In this document: positions 18,261 through 27,175 of the stretch, piece after piece
How positions within the stretch are numbered: the stretch's first letter is position 1
Layout of the letters: each line of letters starts with the position of its first letter
Assembly (NCBI GenBank): GCA_047921075.1
Contig: JBLRWS010000015.1
Span: 1 to 44,670, forward strand
Source of the DNA: JBLRWS01 sp047921075
GTDB lineage: Bacteria > Bacteroidota > Rhodothermia > Balneolales > Balneolaceae
Reading direction: 5' to 3'
Length of the DNA: 44,670 nucleotides
Program-made: the position numbers and the translations under genes
The notes under the pieces: model-generated
Databases searched by the model: none
Seen by the model: the letters and a program-made list of their open reading frames with translations, nothing else
Told to the model about the DNA's origin: nothing

Positions 18261-18355
18261 AAAGTAGCCTTATTCATATTAAAATGTGCAATAAGGCAAC
18301 GTTTCCGGCTCAACTTTGTTTATTACCACCTATCGCATCATTATCTTGTGAGTCT

Positions 18356-20413
18356 ATGCACAAATTCACGTTACATTCGCCGTGGGAGCCGGCAGGCGAT
18401 CAGCCGCAAGCCATTAAGGAGCTCACCGAAGGAATCCGGCAAAACGATCCATTTCAGACACTTCTTGGTATTACCGGTTCGGGAAAAACCCGCACTATTG
18501 CCGGCGTGATTGATAATGTGCAGAAGCCCACACTGGTGATGAGCCACAACAAAACGCTGGCCGCTCAGCTCTATCGGGAGCTAAGTGATTTTTTTCCCGA
18601 AAACCGGGTGGAGTTTTTTATCTCCTATTATGACTACTATCAGCCGGAGGCGTACATCTCCTCGCAGGATAAGTATATCGAGAAAGATCTCTCCATCAAC
18701 GAGGAGATACAAAGGCTTCGGCTGCGGGCCACAAGTTCTCTTCTTTCCGGTCGGCGCGATGTAATCATCGTCTCGTCGGTAAGCTGTATTTACGGTATCG
18801 GCTCGCCTTCGGAATATGAAAAGCTGATCATCACACTTACCAACGGACAGACCATCCCCCGAAACACGCTGCTATATGATTTGGTGGATTTGCACTACCG
18901 CCGCAGCGATCGCGATTTTACCCGCGGCACGTTCCGCGTTCGGGGTGATATTGTGGATGTCTACCCCGCGTATTCGGAGGAGGGGCTGCGCATCTCGATG
19001 TGGGGTGATGAAATCGAAAAGCTCGAAATTTTTGATATTGATAACGGCCGGATTTTACAGCAGGTTGAGGAGTTTCGAATCTACCCCGCATCCCACTACG
19101 TAACCTCAAAAGGGCGGCTCGATCAGGCCATTGACCAGATTCGCGAGGAGCTTTACTGGCGCATTGAGATCCTTCAAAAAGAGCAGAAATTTCTGGAGGC
19201 GAAACGGATTGAGCAGCGCACCCTTTTTGATATAGAGATGATGCAGGAGATCGGCTTCTGTTCCGGAATCGAAAACTACTCGCGCTACCTTAGTGCACGA
19301 AAACCGGGTGAGCGCCCCTACTGCCTGTTCGATTATTTTCCCGATGATTTTATGCTGGTGGTGGATGAGAGCCATCAAACCGTGCCGCAAATCGGTGCGA
19401 TGTATGGCGGCGACCGCTCCCGAAAGATCGAATTGGTCGAGCACGGTTTTAGACTTCCATCCGCGTTGGATAACCGTCCGCTCACCTTCGAGGAGTGGGA
19501 ATCGCTCATCAATCAGGCCATTTTTGTGAGTGCCACCCCGAACGATTACGAGCTTGAAAAATCGGGTGGGGTATACGTTGAGCAGATCATTCGGCCCACC
19601 GGGTTGATGGAGCCCGAAATTGAAGTGCGTCCGCTCGACAATCAAATAGACGACCTGTTGGATGAAATATCCAAACGGGTAAAAAATAATGAACGGGTGC
19701 TCTGTATTACCCTCACCAAGCGTTTGAGTGAAGAGCTAAGCGAGTATTTAAAAGGGCTTGGTATTTCAGCCGCTTACATGCACAGCGAATTGGATGCCAT
19801 GCAGCGGGTGGAAGTGTTGTATAAGTATCGGCGAGGTGATTTTAGTGTGTTGGTGGGAATCAATCTGCTTCGCGAGGGAATTGATATTCCGGAGCTGAGC
19901 CTGGTTGCCATCCTTGATGCGGATAAAGAGGGATTTTTGCGATCGGAAACATCTCTGTTTCAGATTGTAGGACGCGCAGCACGGAATGTGGGTGGTAAGG
20001 CCATTCTGTATGCCAATAAAATAACCAAGAGTATGCAGAAGGTGATTGACGAGACCGAACGCCGCCGGGCCATCCAAAAAGCGTACAACGAGAAACACGG
20101 CATCACCCCCAAAACCATCGTAAAAGAGCTAAAACCACTGGTCGATCCCGCATTGATATCAACACAGAGCTTTGACTTTGGCCAAAAAGAGGGCGACGTT
20201 ACTCAGGATGAGCAGTATCTTGAAACGATAAAAGTGGCAGAGGAAGGCATTCGGTACAAGGCCAATCCCGCCATGAAAGAAGTTACATTTGATAGCAAGG
20301 ATAAATTTCTCGATTATCTGCGTGATTCCATGCTGCAGGCTGCCAAAAACATGGAGTTTGAAGAGGCGGCCCGCATACGCGATCAAATTGACCAATTGGA
20401 AAAAGAATTGTAA
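18356..20413 (+). CDS. uvrB: Excinuclease ABC subunit B
   Basis: 685 aa from the ATG at 18356, which gives the family-typical start M-x-K-F-x-L (the frame is open further to 18284, but those residues are not conserved). UvrB verifies DNA damage and loads UvrC in nucleotide excision repair. Visible: Walker A TGSGKT (residues 40-45), the damage-probing beta-hairpin YYDYYQPEAYI, helicase motif DESHQT, VSATP, GINLLREGIDIPE, QIVGRAARN, and a C-terminal UVR motif (AAKNMEFEEAARIRDQI) for UvrC contact. It starts a plus-strand run uvrB, methyltransferase, aat. A short sequence TGCAATAAGG upstream resembles one at dinB. Confidence 0.98.
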   Translation: MHKFTLHSPWEPAGDQPQAIKELTEGIRQNDPFQTLLGITGSGKTRTIAGVIDNVQKPTLVMSHNKTLAAQLYRELSDFFPENRVEFFISYYDYYQPEAYISSQDKYIEKDLSINEEIQRLRLRATSSLLSGRRDVIIVSSVSCIYGIGSPSEYEKLIITLTNGQTIPRNTLLYDLVDLHYRRSDRDFTRGTFRVRGDIVDVYPAYSEEGLRISMWGDEIEKLEIFDIDNGRILQQVEEFRIYPASHYVTSKGRLDQAIDQIREELYWRIEILQKEQKFLEAKRIEQRTLFDIEMMQEIGFCSGIENYSRYLSARKPGERPYCLFDYFPDDFMLVVDESHQTVPQIGAMYGGDRSRKIELVEHGFRLPSALDNRPLTFEEWESLINQAIFVSATPNDYELEKSGGVYVEQIIRPTGLMEPEIEVRPLDNQIDDLLDEISKRVKNNERVLCITLTKRLSEELSEYLKGLGISAAYMHSELDAMQRVEVLYKYRRGDFSVLVGINLLREGIDIPELSLVAILDADKEGFLRSETSLFQIVGRAARNVGGKAILYANKITKSMQKVIDETERRRAIQKAYNEKHGITPKTIVKELKPLVDPALISTQSFDFGQKEGDVTQDEQYLETIKVAEEGIRYKANPAMKEVTFDSKDKFLDYLRDSMLQAAKNMEFEEAARIRDQIDQLEKEL

Positions 20414-20434
20414 AACCACAGCCTGAAACACAAC

Positions 20435-21007
20435 ATGGGAAAAATTCAGTTTTTTAAAACGTTTATAAAGGACCGTGATGTGGCGTCGGTTATTCCCACG
20501 TCCCAGCGTTGCGTTAAAAAGGTTTGCGCCAACATCGATTTTAGCTCCGACTTTACACTGGTGGAGTACGGGCCTGGTGAAGGGGTTTTCTCCCGTTATT
20601 TATTGGATAAAATGACCCCGGGATCCCGGATCATTTTGATTGAAGCCAACCGTGATTTTGCCAAGCATCTAACAGAGACACTTACGGACGAACGGGTTAC
20701 CGTGCACAACTGTCTTGCGGGAGATGTGGAGTCTGTTCTTCCGGACGAGCTGATCGGTTCGGTGGATTATGTGCTCTCGGGGATTCCGTTCTCCTTTCTT
20801 AAAAAAGATCGGAAACGTGCGGTTTTGGATGCCACGAAAAGTATTTTGAAGCAGGGCGGGTTGTTCCTCGCATATCAGACGAGCGGCCACCTGAAAAAGC
20901 CGGTGATGGATGTTTTTGGCAATCTCGAAACCGATTTTGAGCCGCTTAATATCCCCCCTTATCTCATCTACAAAGTGTATAAAAACGGCGTGCACCCACC
21001 GGCCTAA
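20435..21007 (+). CDS. Class I SAM-dependent methyltransferase (phospholipid/rRNA methylase-like)
   Basis: 190 aa. The SAM-binding motif I VEYGPGEGVFSRYLL is near residues 43-57, followed by IILIEANRDF (motif II acidic Glu) and a motif IV-like VDYVLSGIPFSFL. The C-terminal LFLAYQTSGHLKKPVMDVFG pattern is that of the COG3963/PmtA phospholipid N-methyltransferase group rather than KsgA. The substrate cannot be fixed from sequence: phosphatidylethanolamine or a small molecule is possible. It follows uvrB by 21 bp, most likely in the same transcript, without an obvious functional tie. Confidence 0.8.
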   Translation: MGKIQFFKTFIKDRDVASVIPTSQRCVKKVCANIDFSSDFTLVEYGPGEGVFSRYLLDKMTPGSRIILIEANRDFAKHLTETLTDERVTVHNCLAGDVESVLPDELIGSVDYVLSGIPFSFLKKDRKRAVLDATKSILKQGGLFLAYQTSGHLKKPVMDVFGNLETDFEPLNIPPYLIYKVYKNGVHPPA

Positions 21008-21114
21008 GGTTGCCCGCCGGTTACAACGTTTTGAACCGACCTATCTCTAACACTTAATCGTCTGCCGCCATTACACGACACGAAGCAACCGATCCGATTA
21101 TTCCGCCGGCCATT

Positions 21115-21684
21115 TTGCTGGATGGATATAGCCGCGGGGTTTTTCCGATGAGCGAGAGCCGCAACGATGAGAAGGTGGCTTGGTACTCGGCACGGCGGCG
21201 CGGTGTCATCCCGATTGAACGGTTTCGGGTATCATCGAATGTGGAGCGCATTATTCGCCAGGGGCGATTTGAATGTCGCATCAATACACGGTTTCGGGAG
21301 GTGCTGGAGAGGTGTGCCGATCGCCCGTCAACCTGGATATCGGATATTATCATTCGCTCTTGTGAGGTGCTGCACCTGTCGGGCCACGCTCATTCTGTGG
21401 AGATCTACAACGCCGATGATGAGCTTGCCGGCGGATTATACGGCGTTTCTCTGGGCGGTGCGTTTTTTGGCGAATCGATGTTTAAAGAAGAAAACGAGGC
21501 GGACAAAATCGCGCTTTGGCACTGTCACCAAATCCTGCAAAAGAATGGGTTTGAATTGTGGGACACCCAATTCTACACCGACCATCTTGCACAGTTCGGA
21601 TGTATTGAAATATCGGCGCAAGAGTACGAACGCCGTCTGCAACAGGCGTTGCAATTAGAGTGCCGGTTTACGGATGCCGGATAG
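21115..21684 (+). CDS. aat: Leucyl/phenylalanyl-tRNA--protein transferase
   Basis: The enzyme attaches Leu or Phe to N-terminal Lys/Arg of proteins, marking them for ClpAP under the N-end rule. Family blocks are intact: GYSRGVFPM, VAWYSARRRGVIP, TWISDII, HSVEIY, LAGGLYGVSLGGAFFGESMF, and DTQFYTDHLAQFG. The annotated start is a TTG at 21115 giving 189 aa, but family-like residues (PPAILLDGY) continue upstream in the same frame with no ATG, GTG or further TTG before a stop at 21055-21057. The only start-like codon there is ATT at 21070. The true start is therefore unresolved. It ends 25 bp before the convergent protease stop. Confidence 0.93.
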   Translation: MLDGYSRGVFPMSESRNDEKVAWYSARRRGVIPIERFRVSSNVERIIRQGRFECRINTRFREVLERCADRPSTWISDIIIRSCEVLHLSGHAHSVEIYNADDELAGGLYGVSLGGAFFGESMFKEENEADKIALWHCHQILQKNGFELWDTQFYTDHLAQFGCIEISAQEYERRLQQALQLECRFTDAG

Positions 21685-21709
21685 CGAGCCGGCACCCGGT
21701 TTTATCCAC

Positions 21710-24136
21710 TTATCCTTCCAAAATCATCTCGATGCGGGCGTGAATATCTTTCAGGTGCAGCTCGGTGGCGCGGTCGTTCACCCGCGTTGAGGCGCGCTGA
21801 ACCCGGTCGCGCAGTTCGGTGAGCTCGCCGCGCAACAGAGCTTTGATGTCGCTTCCGTCCAGCGTGCTGCTGTCGCTCTCCATCAGATTTTGAACATGGC
21901 TGATATAGGCGCGCTGCAGATTGCGTCGGTATACATCTATCGGACGGTTTTGGGCAAGTTCTCCCCACACGCCATTGCGTACATCAGTGAGCATTTCGGC
22001 TACGGTATAGGCCGCTGTGCCTCGGAAAGCCTCATCCTCTATCATTCGAATCATGCGCGCTCCGTTCATCACATTTCGCAGATGAAACCCTTGCAGGGTT
22101 TGTATCCGCTCGATCGCTCCGGCATGTTCAATATTGCGTAAAATGGATTCATCCAGCAGCCAGTGCGGTGTGGAGAAGGCGTGCTCGGTCATAAACGCCA
22201 TCGCCTTTTTTTGATACTCTTTATCAACCGGTGTATACGCGCGACGATCTTCGTCGGTAGCCACATGGTGGTAATACACACCGCCGATATTGGTTATAAC
22301 ATGGTTTACATATCGGTTCCACTGGCCAATCAGTTCACCGTAAATTTCTTCTAAATCATCATAGCCGCGCCCCGGACGCGAGGTCCACTCGGGCAGATTT
22401 GGCACCACCCGCTGCAGGTTCATCATGCCGTAGGTGGAGGCCTGAACCGGATCATTCGACAGGGTTTCAGTCTGTGCGGAGGGGTCGTAGCCGGTGGATT
22501 GGCCAAAGCGGTACATCGGGTCGCCGGCGCGCTCCATGATCCAGCGGTTCAGTACCGGAACTTCATCTTCGGGGGTAGCCGCATCGGGAATCACGCGGTA
22601 TCCCCAGTTAACGGAATGAAGATCGTACGGCCCGATTTTTCGGATAAAACGCTCTACACCATCACCGGGCTGGGCGATGTAGTTCTGGCGGGCGTAATCC
22701 ATCACCGATGCCGATACACCATACTGCTCTGTGAATGTGGGCGACCGAAGGGAATCAACCGGATAGGCGTAGTTGGCCGCCATATTATGGGGCAGGCCTA
22801 ACGCGTGGCCAATTTCATGGGCAATCACCTGCCGAATCGCTTCTTGCAGATATTCGTCGTCTACCATAATGGAGCGCGCTTTCGGGTTGGTGGCACCCGT
22901 TTCGATCATCAGCCGGTTGCGATACGAACGAATGTGATTGTGGAACCAGAATATATCACTTGCTATAATTTCTCCGGTACGGGGGTCGGATGTGCTTGGC
23001 CCGGTCGCATTGCGTGTGGTATTGGCAATCCAGCGTACCATGTTGTAGCGAATATCCTCCGGCTCAAAATCGGGATCTTCTTCTTTCGTGGGCGCTGGCA
23101 GCGCTTTGATTGCGTTTTTGAAGCCGGCTTCTTCAAATGCCACATTCCAGTCTTCAACGCCATCAATCACCGCCTGTACATACTCCTCCGGCGTGCCGGG
23201 ATCCAGATAGTACACAATCGGCTTTACCGGCTCTACCAGTTCACCACGGGCATACGCATCGGGGTCGGATGGTTCAAGCCGCCAGCGGCGAATCAGCCTG
23301 CGGGTATCGGCTTTCTGCTCCTGCGAGCCAAAATCGAGCTGGGTAATGGTAAACCATCCCACGCGCGGATCGTGATAGCGAGGCCGCATCGGCTCTGCAG
23401 GCAGCAGAATCATGGATTGGTTCATCAGCAGTGAGAGGGTGTTGCTGCCACCGGAAGAGGGCGGGTTCATCGCCTCATATGTCATCACGTGGCGCGCCTC
23501 CACATTCATCGGAAAGGTGCGCACCGTGTCGATGTAGCTTCGGTTGGTGTCGAGCCGCCGAACCTGATAATTGGTCCGTAACCCGCTGCTCAATCCGGAA
23601 ATTGCCGGCACATCCGACTCGAACAAACTATTGATTTCGATAACCGTTGACGCACTGTCGGGGCCGATCGCTTTGATATCAAACGTGGCGATCACCGGTT
23701 CGTAATTATTGGCCCGAACCGAGTAGGCAATGGGCAGCGAGTCGGGCGCTACACTGTTATAGAGCCGCTGGCGGATGTTAATTTTGTCGCGTACCCGTTC
23801 AAAAACGATGACTTGTCGGGCGGTGGCAGATCCGCTGCTTTGAAACCCAAAAAAGTTGCTGGGTACGGCGGCCACGCGGCTCACCATCAGAAAATCGCGG
23901 TGTAGCAGGGAATCGGGAATTTCGTAGTAGATCTTATCTCCCACATAGTGTACATCCACCACGCCTTTGTTCGAAACCGCATCTTTCGTAATCAGTTTTT
24001 CATAATCGGTTTGTGAGGGCCTCTCGGCACGCGGCGTCGGTTGACTGGATGAGGACGCCTGAAAAATGGAGCAAGAGCTAAAGAGAAAAGCGATACCGGC
24101 CAAGATAGCCAGGCGATTTAAAGAAGAGCGGATCAT
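21710..24136 (-). CDS. Zinc-dependent metalloprotease lipoprotein (DUF5117/DUF4953 type)
   Basis: 808 aa. A lipoprotein signal ends in LFSSC (Cys22). Residues about 40-95 form a DUF5118-like start (YEKLITKDAVSNKGVVDVHY, then IPDSLLHRDFLMVSR), followed by a DUF5117-like region. The DUF4953-like catalytic part has the zinc motif HEIGHALGLPH (440-450) and a Met-turn-like SASVMDYAR. These large zinc proteases are typical of Bacteroidota and Acidobacteriota and are thought to act in the periplasm or on the outer membrane; substrates are unknown. It stands alone, with PRODH 100 bp upstream on the same strand. Confidence 0.93.
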   Translation of the reverse strand: MIRSSLNRLAILAGIAFLFSSCSIFQASSSSQPTPRAERPSQTDYEKLITKDAVSNKGVVDVHYVGDKIYYEIPDSLLHRDFLMVSRVAAVPSNFFGFQSSGSATARQVIVFERVRDKINIRQRLYNSVAPDSLPIAYSVRANNYEPVIATFDIKAIGPDSASTVIEINSLFESDVPAISGLSSGLRTNYQVRRLDTNRSYIDTVRTFPMNVEARHVMTYEAMNPPSSGGSNTLSLLMNQSMILLPAEPMRPRYHDPRVGWFTITQLDFGSQEQKADTRRLIRRWRLEPSDPDAYARGELVEPVKPIVYYLDPGTPEEYVQAVIDGVEDWNVAFEEAGFKNAIKALPAPTKEEDPDFEPEDIRYNMVRWIANTTRNATGPSTSDPRTGEIIASDIFWFHNHIRSYRNRLMIETGATNPKARSIMVDDEYLQEAIRQVIAHEIGHALGLPHNMAANYAYPVDSLRSPTFTEQYGVSASVMDYARQNYIAQPGDGVERFIRKIGPYDLHSVNWGYRVIPDAATPEDEVPVLNRWIMERAGDPMYRFGQSTGYDPSAQTETLSNDPVQASTYGMMNLQRVVPNLPEWTSRPGRGYDDLEEIYGELIGQWNRYVNHVITNIGGVYYHHVATDEDRRAYTPVDKEYQKKAMAFMTEHAFSTPHWLLDESILRNIEHAGAIERIQTLQGFHLRNVMNGARMIRMIEDEAFRGTAAYTVAEMLTDVRNGVWGELAQNRPIDVYRRNLQRAYISHVQNLMESDSSTLDGSDIKALLRGELTELRDRVQRASTRVNDRATELHLKDIHARIEMILEG

Positions 24137-24236
24137 AGGTTGGGAGGTTGATTTCGGAATGTCGGTGCTCGAAAATAACCAATCGTCACGCCTTCCGCAC
24201 GTAAAAAGGCGTTAAGAGAAGCGCCGAGCCACTACT

Positions 24237-25109
24237 TTACTTTTTGAACATGGTACTGGCCACAAAAAAGATATTCTCTTTTCGCTCGAGCAGCCGCCTT
24301 TTAAAATAGGGAAACCACATCGTCCCGTAAGGCACATACACCCGAGTTTTATACCCGTCGGCCGTGAGCTGCTCCATGGTTTCTTGCCGCAGCCCGTAGA
24401 GCATTTGAAATTCAAAACGGGAGGGCCCAATCGACTGTTCTCTGGTGTAGGTTTGTACCCAGTTTACGAGTTCGTCGTCGTGCGTGGCAATGCGGGGAAA
24501 GGGAGTTTTATCGAGCAAAATGGTGGCATAGTCTTTGAACGCATCCCGAATGGCCGGCATTTTTTGCAGCGCTACCCGCTCCGGTTCTCTGTACGCGCCT
24601 TTGCAGAGGCGTATATCGGCACCCGCTTCGGCCAGCTCGCGTACATCATCTTTGGTGCGGTGCAGATAGGCTTGCAGTACAATACCCACGTGCTTGCCAA
24701 ACTCTTTGTACGCTTTTTGAAATACCTCAATGGTATCTTGGGTAACATCCGACCCCTCCATATCAATGCGCACAAAAAGATCTTTTTCGCGGGCAACCTG
24801 AAGCAAGCGGAAGAGGTTCTCTTCGCAAAACATCCGGTCAATTTTCAGGCCAATCATGGTAAGCTTGATGGAGATGGTACTGTTGATTCCCACCCGTTCG
24901 ATGTTTTGAATCAGCTGGATGTAATCCTCCACATTTTGGCTGGCCACATCGCGCTCTTTTACATACTCTCCAAGAAGATCGAGTGTAACGGCAATCCCTT
25001 TTTCGTTGATGGCGCGAACCTGCGGAACAGCCCGCTCAAAAGTTTCTCCCGCTACAAAGCGTTTGGCTAAGGCAAAAGGTAGTTTCATAATGGTGACAAT
25101 AGCTTCCAA
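24237..25109 (-). CDS. Proline dehydrogenase
   Basis: 290 aa, the size of monofunctional PRODH rather than PutA. The FAD-dependent TIM barrel is recognisable from SIKLTMIGL, FVRIDMEGSDVTQDT, VGIVLQAYLHRT, ADIRLCKGAYREPE, RIATHDDELV, FEFQMLYGLR and VYVPYGTMWFPYFKRRL; the last holds the substrate-binding Arg pair. It oxidises proline to delta-1-pyrroline-5-carboxylate and passes electrons to the respiratory chain. No P5C dehydrogenase is present in the window, but glutamate dehydrogenase and a PutP-like symporter lie 4-6 kb away. An in-frame ATG at 25088 (MKLPFALAKRF) is an alternative start. Confidence 0.95.
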   Translation of the reverse strand: MEAIVTIMKLPFALAKRFVAGETFERAVPQVRAINEKGIAVTLDLLGEYVKERDVASQNVEDYIQLIQNIERVGINSTISIKLTMIGLKIDRMFCEENLFRLLQVAREKDLFVRIDMEGSDVTQDTIEVFQKAYKEFGKHVGIVLQAYLHRTKDDVRELAEAGADIRLCKGAYREPERVALQKMPAIRDAFKDYATILLDKTPFPRIATHDDELVNWVQTYTREQSIGPSRFEFQMLYGLRQETMEQLTADGYKTRVYVPYGTMWFPYFKRRLLERKENIFFVASTMFKK

Positions 25110-25249
25110 TTAGGTGGGCGCTAAATTAGCAAACACGCGTAAATTTCACACTATCGTAACGTTGTTTTTTTACAACCGGGTTCCGTGGGTGCAACTTATT
25201 GTATTCCACCTGCGTAGGGGCTTGAAGAGCGTTGTAACCCAAGATGAAC

Positions 25250-25256
25250 AGAGGAG
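25250..25256 (+). promoter_or_regulatory. Strong Shine-Dalgarno deciding a GTG start
   Basis: AGAGGAG followed by eight bases and then GTG. Strong SD sequences are scarce in this window, so it is good evidence for the internal start of the DUF4097 gene. Confidence 0.6.
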
Positions 25257-25264
25257 AACCTGTT

Positions 25265-26173
25265 GTGAACTCAATTTTTACATTCTTACAAAAGATGACG
25301 GCCTGGATCTTGTGCTTGCTGTGCACCTTTTTTTCTGCTGTGGCACAGCCTGGGCAGGGCGGGGATATAACCCGCAGCTGGACATTCCAAACCGAGGCTG
25401 CACCCACCGTTGATACCCAAACTTCGGGAGGCAGCATTACGGTAATTGCCCATTCCCGGCCCGACGTTGTGGTGGAGCTGATTGCCCGGCGGAGCCGAAG
25501 GGCACTTGGCCCGGATGATGAACTTGATGGAGTGGAGCTTGACGTGACGCGCGACGGAAACCGCATAACAGCCGTGGCACGCCGCGCATCCGGTCAGCGT
25601 GGGTTTTTGGGGATAGGAAGTAACAATCAAAACCTTTCGCTCGCCTTTCGTATTTACGTGCCTGAAACGGCAGATATTGAAGGGCGGACAAGCGGTGGCA
25701 GTATATCCGTAGACGGCACGTCCGGCTCTCTGGAGATGCGCACATCCGGCGGATCCATTTCCATCGAGAACGCCTCGGGGTCCATCAATATGCGCACATC
25801 GGGCGGCAGTATTTCGGCGGCAAACCTGAATGGTGATGTGGCCCTTCGTACCAGCGGTGGCAGCATTCGGCTCAGCGACCTGTCCGGCTCCGTTGATGCG
25901 CGCACCAGCGGCGGCAGTATTCGTGCCAATATGGATCGAATTACAGGTCCCGTCACGCTTCGAACCAGCGGCGGAAGCATCACACTTTCACTGCCGGGCC
26001 AGACCGGGATTAATCTGAATCTGTCGGGTACCAGGGTAAACGCCCAGCTTGCGCAGTTTTCGGGCACCATTGAACGGAACAAGGTAGTCGGTGAACTGAT
26101 GGGTGGCGGTTACCCGGTAGAAGCGCGCACCAGCGGCGGATCCGTTACGGTTCAGTTTGTGGATCAGCCGTAG
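25265..26173 (+). CDS. Exported DUF4097-type beta-helix repeat protein
   Basis: 302 aa. A GTG at 25265 is preceded by AGAGGAG at the right distance and gives a clean signal peptide (ending SAVAQ), so it is chosen over the ATG at 25244. The mature protein carries eight TSGGS repeats. Five are spaced exactly 18 residues apart, a sixth follows after 20, and single copies lie near each end. Each repeat begins R-T-S-G-G-S-I and alternates hydrophobic residues, the mark of a DUF4097-like right-handed beta-helix. Function is unknown; such proteins are cell-envelope or secreted. The last 29 bp overlap the convergent ydjM gene. Confidence 0.85.
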   Translation: MNSIFTFLQKMTAWILCLLCTFFSAVAQPGQGGDITRSWTFQTEAAPTVDTQTSGGSITVIAHSRPDVVVELIARRSRRALGPDDELDGVELDVTRDGNRITAVARRASGQRGFLGIGSNNQNLSLAFRIYVPETADIEGRTSGGSISVDGTSGSLEMRTSGGSISIENASGSINMRTSGGSISAANLNGDVALRTSGGSIRLSDLSGSVDARTSGGSIRANMDRITGPVTLRTSGGSITLSLPGQTGINLNLSGTRVNAQLAQFSGTIERNKVVGELMGGGYPVEARTSGGSVTVQFVDQP

Positions 26174-27173
26174 GGTCGGTTTCGCGGCCCAGCAGCATAT
26201 CGGTAAATTGGGTGCGGATCTCCGGGCCGGCATCACGGAAGTATTCAAAGTCGAGGTGCTGACCGGGCCGGGCAGTGTCGAGCCGCACACCCCAAAGGGG
26301 TATCATAGATGTGGGCAGCATCGAATAGCGGGCGTCGCCAATGACCTCCGGTTCAGTACGATGGCGAACCAGAAATCCATCAGAAAGTGCATGCATACGC
26401 TGCACATCATGGTAGAGCGTAGTGCCCTGCAGATGGTTTAAATCATGTTCCGGTACAACGAGCGGCGCCGACTCCCCTTCGTACATACGTATACCGCCAA
26501 GGCCGGCGCGAATGCCATCGGTTTGCACGGTGGTGCCGTGAATATAGGTTGATCGCCAAAGCAGCTGATTGCCAATGGTTGGTTTTACCACAATAGATTG
26601 TACAACATGGCCTCTTTGCTCGGCTATTTGCAGAGCGGCCTGTGTAGCACGGTGCTGTTGAATGGAACCGGTCAGCATAAACAGAAGGATCCACCCCGCT
26701 CCAAACAGAGCCCACCGCAACTCGGTGCGATAGAAGCTCACGATCACGGCAACAAGTAGGCCGGCCGTGAGGAGGGGGTCTACCACAGAAATCAGATTCC
26801 AGGCGATACGGGTATCGCTGAACGGCCAAAAAAGCACGGTGCCGTAACTGGTTAGCGCATCCATCAACCCGCTTGTGGCATAGCCGGCAAGACTGTAGAG
26901 GTATACCTGCCGGAACACAAAATGGCGCTTAAACAGCAGCATCACGACCCCGGCAGCAATCAGTGCACCGATCGGGATAAACATCAGCGAATGGGTGAAC
27001 TGCCGGTGCACCTCAATGGCGAAGAGCGGATTGCCCGGCATCTGAATAAAAATATCCAGGTCGGCCAGTAGTGCGGCAAAAAAGCCGACGCCCATCGCTT
27101 TTTTGCGTTCCGGTTCATCGGCTGCAAAACGGGCGGCAACGGCTCCGGTTAAACCATGTGTAAGTGGATCCAT
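26145..27173 (-). CDS. YdjM-family membrane-bound metal-dependent hydrolase
   Basis: 342 aa. The start MDPLTHGLTGAV and following LADLDIF and HRQFTHSLMF carry the His/Asp metal ligands of the YdjM/DUF457 family, followed by membrane helices and ASGLMDALTSYGTVLFWPFS. The C-terminal half (from about residue 195) is a soluble domain rich in beta-strands. The family is of uncertain catalytic activity; E. coli YdjM is induced by DNA damage. Here it begins 2 bp after the stop of dinB, so the two are co-transcribed, in keeping with a damage-linked role. Its 3' end overlaps the convergent DUF4097 gene by 29 bp. Confidence 0.88.
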   Translation of the reverse strand: MDPLTHGLTGAVAARFAADEPERKKAMGVGFFAALLADLDIFIQMPGNPLFAIEVHRQFTHSLMFIPIGALIAAGVVMLLFKRHFVFRQVYLYSLAGYATSGLMDALTSYGTVLFWPFSDTRIAWNLISVVDPLLTAGLLVAVIVSFYRTELRWALFGAGWILLFMLTGSIQQHRATQAALQIAEQRGHVVQSIVVKPTIGNQLLWRSTYIHGTTVQTDGIRAGLGGIRMYEGESAPLVVPEHDLNHLQGTTLYHDVQRMHALSDGFLVRHRTEPEVIGDARYSMLPTSMIPLWGVRLDTARPGQHLDFEYFRDAGPEIRTQFTDMLLGRETDPTADPQTEP

Positions 27174-27175
27174 AA

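Noticed and set aside
18284..18355. Upstream extension of UvrB
   Set aside because: The added residues are not UvrB-like and the ATG at 18356 gives the standard N-terminus.
25650..26082. Long minus-strand open frame antisense to the DUF4097 repeats
   Set aside because: It is a by-product of the repetitive, GC-biased repeat codons; no start signal or recognisable protein.
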